Under the pieces are notes generated by a model. It saw nothing but the letters and a program-made list of their open reading frames with translations, had not been told where the DNA came from and ran no database searches. DNA of 17,223 nucleotides from an uncultured Ruminococcus sp. (GTDB lineage Bacteria > Bacillota > Clostridia > UBA1212 > UBA1255): positions 1 through 17,223 of the forward strand of contig CACZOW010000129.1 in assembly GCA_902782885.1 (NCBI GenBank), written 5' to 3'. How positions within the stretch are numbered: the first letter of the stretch is position 1; each line of letters opens with the position of its first letter. Both the position numbers and the translations under genes were made by a program. Of this stretch, positions 13,156 to 17,223 are shown one piece after another.

Positions 13156-15129
13156 TCAGTTGAGCATCTCCTGACCGCCGGTGACCGGGATAGCCTGACC
13201 GGTCTCGTACTTCTGCTCCACGATGTAGAAGATCGCGCGGGCAACGTCGATTATCTCGCAGCCGCGATGCATCGGAACTTTTTCCTCGTAGTAGCGGCGC
13301 ACGTCGGCAACGCTCTTGGCGCCGGGGACCTTGCCCGCTTTGAAGTACTGCACGAACAGGCCTTTGACCGGATCGGACCACAGCGGACCGTTGAGCAGGT
13401 TGCCGGGGCAGACGGAATTGACCTTGATGTTGTACGGAACAAGCTCCAGCGCGAAGCTCTGGGTAAGACCGATGCCGCCGAATTTACTGCCCGCGTACGC
13501 GAAGTTCTTGTTCGAACCGGACAGGCCGGACTTGGAGTTGATCTGGATGATGTCCATGTAGTATTCGGGATCGAATCTGTGCTGGATCTTCATGATGCGC
13601 GAAGCCAGTTTGGCGCACAGATAATATGCGGTATAGTTGATCTTGGTAACGAGTTCGAAACGCTGCTGAGTCATTTCTTCGAGGGAGCCCGCAATGGCGA
13701 TGCCCGCGTTGTTGACGAAGATGTCGAGACCGCCGTATTCCAGTACCGTGGTGTAGACCATGTCGGTAACGAATTCTTCGTTGCCCACATCCGCTTTGCA
13801 GGCGATGGTGCGGTTCTTGCCGAATTTAGCGTTCATGTTGTCGCTGTTCGACTTGGCCAGATCGTAATTGAGGTCGGCAATGACCACGTCCGCCCCTTCT
13901 TCCAGCATATATTCGGCAATGCCCTGACCGAAGCCCTGAGCGCTGCCGGTGACGATGGCGATCTTCTCGGCAAGGCGTTTGACGCTGCCGCCACCCAGCG
14001 AGACCTTGGAGCGGTAGGATTCGACTTCCCAGTTGCAGATGAAGTCGATCATGTACTGAGTCATGAACAGCGGGCCGCCGAAGTTCTGGCTGTACACGCC
14101 GATCTTGCAGGCATCGGTAAACACGTCGGCGCAGATGTCCGCGTTCTTTTTGCTGGAGCCGGCGGCGTAGAAGCCGAGGCCCTGTATCGCGATGATCCTG
14201 GGCAGGAATCCGTATTTATCCTTGTAGGCGGCGATGCCGGACTTGATCAGCTCGTACTGCTCGTCGAGATCCGCGGCGGCTTTCACGAACAGCGGATAAG
14301 GCTTGCAGTATACGATGTGATCCGGGGAGAATGCCGAGGAGACCGGATAGAAGCTCTCTTCGTCCTTCACGAAATCCATGACCTGTTTGTTGGTGCGGAA
14401 CGTTACGATCTGTTTGTTTTCACCTTCGGAAAGCATCATGCGGATCGCGGGTGCAATAAGCGCCGCGCGCTCTTTGTCGAATTCTACCTCGCTGAAGTCC
14501 GGGGTCTTGCGCAGCTTTTCGCGCAGGGTGGCAAAGATCTGTTTGGTCTTGAGCTCGATCTCTTTCTTGGTATCGGCGGCAATGAAGATGCCGTGATTCT
14601 GCAGGATGACGAAGTCGGCGTCTTTGCCCTTTTCCGCCTTATAGCGGTCCATTTTCTTTTTAAGCTCTGTGGCCAGCACATAGCCGGGCTCGCACAGATC
14701 GACCCATACGAAATCATCGCCGAAGAGACGTTTGGCGGCGCGCTTGCCCGCTTTGCCGCAGGTAAGACCGTTCATCTCGGCGGGATGGGTGTGGACAACG
14801 TAAGTATAGTTGATCAGATTATGAAGCAGTGTCTCGACACTGGGGCGTTTGGCGGCTTCGGATCTTTCGCGTGCGTCCATCATGTCTTCCAGCACCAGCG
14901 CTTCGCGGCGGGTCTGGTCTTTCGGATAACGTTTATCAAACATGGCCGCGAGTTTGGCGCGGTTCATCTTAACGAAACCCTCGGCGGTGATGGTGGCCAG
15001 GGTGGTTCCCGATCCTTTTACGTACAGGAACTCATTCGTTTTGAAGGAAGTGTTGCCGCCGCCCGCGAGCACGAACGCCGGGTCCGCTCCGTATTCATGT
15101 GAGATAGAAACAATTGTTGAAAGTGACAT
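13156..15129 (-). CDS. Bifunctional class II aldolase / short-chain dehydrogenase
   Basis: 657-residue fusion. Residues about 1-370 are a class II (RhaD/FucA-type) aldolase domain with GGGNTSFK near 23-30, the zinc pair His113/His115 in HTHPAEMNG, and NHG at 178-180. Residues about 385-657 are an NAD(P)-dependent short-chain dehydrogenase: TGSAQGFG (394-401), NNAG (473-476), catalytic Ser532, Tyr545 and Lys549. The nearest characterised relatives with this architecture are rhamnulose-1-phosphate aldolase/lactaldehyde dehydrogenases (RhaEW, YuxG type), which cleave a deoxyketose phosphate and oxidise or reduce the aldehyde; a sugar-alcohol phosphate substrate is another option. No sugar kinase, isomerase or transporter lies nearby, so the substrate is open. 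The start ATG 15129 has GGAGG 10 bases upstream; the TTG at 15138 is only one base from it. The gene forms a one-gene unit with its own strong promoter and terminator. Confidence 0.92.
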   Translation of the reverse strand: MSLSTIVSISHEYGADPAFVLAGGGNTSFKTNEFLYVKGSGTTLATITAEGFVKMNRAKLAAMFDKRYPKDQTRREALVLEDMMDARERSEAAKRPSVETLLHNLINYTYVVHTHPAEMNGLTCGKAGKRAAKRLFGDDFVWVDLCEPGYVLATELKKKMDRYKAEKGKDADFVILQNHGIFIAADTKKEIELKTKQIFATLREKLRKTPDFSEVEFDKERAALIAPAIRMMLSEGENKQIVTFRTNKQVMDFVKDEESFYPVSSAFSPDHIVYCKPYPLFVKAAADLDEQYELIKSGIAAYKDKYGFLPRIIAIQGLGFYAAGSSKKNADICADVFTDACKIGVYSQNFGGPLFMTQYMIDFICNWEVESYRSKVSLGGGSVKRLAEKIAIVTGSAQGFGQGIAEYMLEEGADVVIADLNYDLAKSNSDNMNAKFGKNRTIACKADVGNEEFVTDMVYTTVLEYGGLDIFVNNAGIAIAGSLEEMTQQRFELVTKINYTAYYLCAKLASRIMKIQHRFDPEYYMDIIQINSKSGLSGSNKNFAYAGSKFGGIGLTQSFALELVPYNIKVNSVCPGNLLNGPLWSDPVKGLFVQYFKAGKVPGAKSVADVRRYYEEKVPMHRGCEIIDVARAIFYIVEQKYETGQAIPVTGGQEMLN

Positions 15130-15157
15130 ATCGAACAAACCTCCGATGTTAAAATTG

Positions 15158-15168
15158 TGATTGAATCA
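15158..15168. promoter_or_regulatory. Short palindrome at the transcription start of the aldolase gene
   Basis: TGATTGAATCA, perfect 5-bp arms around one base, overlapping the downstream half of the -10 box and the expected start point. Position suits a repressor half or whole site, but such short palindromes arise often by chance in AT-rich promoters. Confidence 0.3.
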
Positions 15169-15193
15169 TATATCTTCTGACGGTAATTGTCAA
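15165..15193 (-). promoter_or_regulatory. Strong sigma-A promoter for the aldolase/dehydrogenase gene
   Basis: Minus strand: perfect -35 TTGACA (15193-15188), exactly 17 bases, -10 TATGAT (15170-15165, five of six). Start predicted near 15158, leader about 29 bases with GGAGG. The -35 box overlaps the stop codon of the RNase E/G gene (15190-15192), so the promoter is embedded at the end of that gene. The best promoter in the window. Confidence 0.88.
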
Positions 15194-15199
15194 GATATA
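15169..15199. promoter_or_regulatory. Operator-like inverted repeat spanning the aldolase promoter
   Basis: Plus strand TATATCTT (15169-15176) and AAGATATA (15192-15199) are perfect 8-bp inverted arms with a 15-base gap; inside them TGAC (15178-15181) and GTCA (15189-15192) form a second dyad. The arms cover the upstream edge of the -10 and the upstream half of the -35, the usual place for a repressor that blocks polymerase. No regulator gene is in the window. Confidence 0.45.
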
Positions 15200-16281
15200 A
15201 CGCTTCTTTTTCGTGAAATTTCCAGCAGCCCGAGCTTTGTGAACCCGAATGCTTCGGTTTTGGCAGGATCCTGACTGAAAAGCGTGCGAAATTTGTGCAA
15301 AATCGTGCTTTTGTCTGCATCGCTGTCCATGTTTATCAGGTCGCAGAGTACGATTCCGGTGATTTTCCGGAGCCGGAGCTGACGGGCGATCTCTTCTGCG
15401 GCTTCCAGATTTGTGTTCAGTATCAGTTCTTCGCGGGTGCGGGCAGAGGCGGAGGCGGAATTGACGTCGATCGCGGTCAACGCTTCGGTGCGGTCAATGA
15501 TTATATTGCCGCCGGAGGGCAGCAATACTTTCCGCCCGGAGAGGCGGGCATACTCGCGGTCGATACGCTCCCGTTCGAAAAGTCCTTCATCTCCCCTGAT
15601 AATTTTTATACCGGGATAATCGTTTTCGAAACGCTCCTCCGCATCGGGCGCGTACAGCAGTCCCTCGCTGCCGTTTTTGACATGATCGGTATAGGCGGCG
15701 CGGATCCGGTCCAGCATGTTTTTCAACTTGCACGCGTCGTTTAAGATCTCGTCTTCGGCGGCGTCTTCGCAGGCGGTGCGCATGATCAGGCCGTTTACGT
15801 ATATTCCCGGGTCGCTTTCCGGAGACCGGTACCATGAATAGATGCCCGAGAGCTTTTCGCCGTACGCGCAGACCGCGGCACGTCGCTCCGCACCGGAGAT
15901 CTTTTTTGATATATCGACTTTAAAATCCTGCAGGCGTCCGCTCAGCTTCAGCACGGCGAACCGGCCGCTGAGCGTTATATTGTCCGTCAGTCTGGCGGGC
16001 TTTTCACCGTCGGCCGGGGCAATGATCTGCACGGGCAGTCTGTCCCCGGGGCAGTATTTATCGGTCTTCAGATAGCCGCGCTGCGTTTCTTTTCCGTTTC
16101 TGCCGAGTATTATAAAAGCGGCTTCCTGTGCCTTTACGCAGTCCCCCGCGCGGCCGCAGAAGATCGCGCCCGGTGCGGTGCCGTCATTCTGCGCAGGCCC
16201 GTATTCCGTGAGCCTGCCGTCTTCTTTGAACGCGTATTTATCCGGGACGTCGCCGGCGTATTGCAGGAAAAGTTCGGTCAT
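15190..16281 (-). CDS. Short RNase E/G family endoribonuclease
   Basis: 363 residues, against about 490 for RNase G. Single-strand-specific endoribonuclease family acting in mRNA decay and rRNA processing. Present: an S1-like RNA-binding region (about 36-112); the 5'-monophosphate sensor Arg168-Thr169 in GLIMRTA (E. coli Arg169/Thr170); the DNase I-like catalytic core with PSGGNIIIDRTEALTAIDVNS carrying Asp272 and Asn274 (E. coli Asp303, Asn305), the NTNLEAAEEIARQLRLR helix, and Asp314 (E. coli Asp346) in VLCDLINM. Absent: everything after LGLLEISRKR, that is the CPxC zinc-link and the small dimer-dimer domain, so tetramer formation by the usual route is unlikely. The ATG overlaps the SGNH gene's stop as ATGA, indicating translational coupling. 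The chain ends at a natural TGA within the next promoter; I cannot exclude that this is an old truncation. Confidence 0.9.
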   Translation of the reverse strand: MTELFLQYAGDVPDKYAFKEDGRLTEYGPAQNDGTAPGAIFCGRAGDCVKAQEAAFIILGRNGKETQRGYLKTDKYCPGDRLPVQIIAPADGEKPARLTDNITLSGRFAVLKLSGRLQDFKVDISKKISGAERRAAVCAYGEKLSGIYSWYRSPESDPGIYVNGLIMRTACEDAAEDEILNDACKLKNMLDRIRAAYTDHVKNGSEGLLYAPDAEERFENDYPGIKIIRGDEGLFERERIDREYARLSGRKVLLPSGGNIIIDRTEALTAIDVNSASASARTREELILNTNLEAAEEIARQLRLRKITGIVLCDLINMDSDADKSTILHKFRTLFSQDPAKTEAFGFTKLGLLEISRKRSVIS

Positions 16282-17000
16282 TCGAACATTGTCTCCGTGA
16301 GCGCCGCGGCAAACAGCCAGTTCATGCTGCGGTCGGGATGGTTGATCTTATTGGCCAGCAGTTCGGTGGTGTCGACGCCGCATTCGTTCAGGCGCTTCCA
16401 TTTTGAGTAGCAGTCGCATACGCGCACGCCGTTGGCTTCGGCGGTCTCGACAGCGGCGGCAACATATTTGTCCAGTATGCCCGCGTTCTGCAGCCCGGCA
16501 ATTCCGGCCGCAACGCCGCGGAACAGTTCGCGGTCGATCAGGTGGCTCACTTTGGTGCACATCATGTTCGGGGTCAAAAAGATAACTTCGCTGCCCGCCG
16601 CGGTCAATCTGCGGAATATCTCCGCAAGTGCCGCGGTATAATCCGGTATGCCGGCTTCTCCGCGGCCGCAATCGTTCAGACCGAAGCATACGACGGTCAG
16701 GTCCGGCGAATGGCTGATCACGTCGCGCTCCAGGCGCGAAAGGCCGTGGGGCGCGTTGTCGCCGCTGATACCTGCGTTGATTATATTGACCGGCACGGTG
16801 GGAAACAGTACCGCGAATATGCGGGCAAGATATGTGTGATACGCGGCGTTCTTATCGTATATCGCTTCGATCTCGCCGGGCCGGATCTCGCAGATCTCAA
16901 AACAGCCCTGAGTTACGCTGTCGCCCAAAAACGCGATCGTTACGCCCGGTTCATGCATGTTATTGCGGGCTTTTCGTGCCATTTTGTCAATGATATTCAT
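16278..17000 (-). CDS. SGNH/GDSL-type hydrolase
   Basis: 240 residues, an esterase/lipase-type alpha/beta fold. Block I is FLGDSVTQG with the nucleophile Ser28; block II INAGISGDN gives oxyanion-hole Gly77; block III GLNDCG gives Asn109; block V has His221 in NKINHPDRSMN. The Asp three residues before the catalytic His in most family members (DxxH) is missing here; Lys218 occupies that position, so the enzyme would work as a Ser-His dyad or use another acid. No signal peptide is visible, so it is probably cytosolic. Substrates in the family include acetylated sugars, lysophospholipids and thioesters; nothing here chooses between them. GAGG lies 5 bases before the ATG. It follows the partial upstream gene by 25 bases and overlaps the RNase gene by 4 bases. 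Confidence 0.88.
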   Translation of the reverse strand: MNIIDKMARKARNNMHEPGVTIAFLGDSVTQGCFEICEIRPGEIEAIYDKNAAYHTYLARIFAVLFPTVPVNIINAGISGDNAPHGLSRLERDVISHSPDLTVVCFGLNDCGRGEAGIPDYTAALAEIFRRLTAAGSEVIFLTPNMMCTKVSHLIDRELFRGVAAGIAGLQNAGILDKYVAAAVETAEANGVRVCDCYSKWKRLNECGVDTTELLANKINHPDRSMNWLFAAALTETMFE

Positions 17001-17025
17001 GTTTACCTCGCAAAATCAATTAAGA

Positions 17026-17223
17026 TCAGAACTGATCGTCCGGCAGTTCGATCGGACCGGTGTGTTTCGGCGCTTCAGTGGCCGCGGTTTCAGGCGCCCC
17101 GGTCTCCGGCACGTCGGTGGCGGGCGCTTCTGTAGCCGCCGGCGCGAGCGCTTTATATCTCACCTGATATTCGTCGTTGAGATATTTATTGTACGTCAGC
17201 CTGAGAACAGAGGCGTCCGTAAC
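17026..17223 (-). CDS. C-terminal end of an unrecognised protein with TEAP-rich tail
   Basis: Only the last 65 residues are in the window; the 5' part lies beyond the right edge. The first 26 visible residues (VTDASVLRLTYNKYLNDEY...) look like the end of a folded domain. They are followed by about 25 residues of low-complexity Ala/Thr/Glu/Pro repeats (TEAPA, VPETGAP, TEAPK) and a short acidic end, LPDDQF. Such tails are common at the ends of secreted or membrane-anchored proteins of Clostridia, but nothing here shows export. The frame is supported by codon use and by the stop 25 bases before the SGNH hydrolase start. I do not recognise the family. Confidence 0.7.
   Translation of the reverse strand, partial: VTDASVLRLTYNKYLNDEYQVRYKALAPAATEAPATDVPETGAPETAATEAPKHTGPIELPDDQF

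Noticed and set aside
13096..15102. 668-codon open frame on the plus strand opposite the aldolase/dehydrogenase
   Set aside because: Same antisense artefact; it would cross the terminator and lacks a ribosome site or recognisable domain.
15130..15138. TTG start for the aldolase/dehydrogenase
   Set aside because: Only one base separates it from GGAGG; the ATG at 15129 is 10 bases away and begins like the family.
15330..15352. Loss of a catalytic Asp in RNase E/G (CDLINM instead of IDFIDM)
   Set aside because: By counting from Asp303 in E. coli RNase E, the catalytic Asp346 is the first Asp of the motif, which is kept as Asp314; only the non-catalytic second Asp is changed to Asn.

Overview
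The window looks like chromosomal core sequence from a GC-rich, low-copy-repeat member of the Clostridia (Bacillota), probably an uncultured gut-type lineage. The evidence is the strong GGAGG-type ribosome binding sites, sigma-A promoters of the TTGACA-17-TATAAT form, MutS2, a clostridial-type DUF5685 / J-domain gene pair, and a second, divergent type IIA topoisomerase pair of the kind found beside GyrAB in Clostridia. All convincing genes lie on the minus strand, so transcription runs from high to low coordinates. I saw no phage, insertion sequence, CRISPR array, tRNA or rRNA.

Layout in the direction of transcription: (1) 17223-15190 holds the C-terminal tail of an unrecognised Thr/Glu/Ala/Pro-rich protein, an SGNH hydrolase and a short RNase E/G, with the last two overlapping by 4 bases. 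(2) 15198-13042 is a one-gene unit: a near-consensus promoter with operator-like dyads, a bifunctional class II aldolase / short-chain dehydrogenase, and a strong intrinsic terminator. (3) 13026-5026 is a tight five-gene run: topoisomerase subunit B, subunit A, a PHP-domain protein, a COG2509-type FAD oxidoreductase and 6-phosphofructokinase, closed by a second intrinsic terminator. (4) 5009-972 carries a DUF5685 protein that appears to start at ATT, a J-domain/TPR-like protein with a cysteine-rich tail, and MutS2. (5) 970-1 has two back-to-back heptanucleotide repeat arrays, a sigma-A promoter whose -35 box lies inside one array, and glyA, which runs off the left end.

Most genes are housekeeping: DNA topology, recombination/ribosome rescue (MutS2), RNA decay, glycolysis, one-carbon metabolism. 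The points most worth a second look are the ATT start of the DUF5685 gene placed directly behind a terminator; the repeated arrangement 'terminator U-tract, then at once the next gene's Shine-Dalgarno' (twice in 17 kb), in one case with a promoter-like sequence nested in the hairpin; the DUF5685 / Cys-tailed J-protein pair, whose function is unknown to me; the heptamer arrays feeding into the glyA promoter; and several enzymes with altered or missing family landmarks (topoisomerase A, RNase E/G, PHP, SGNH).
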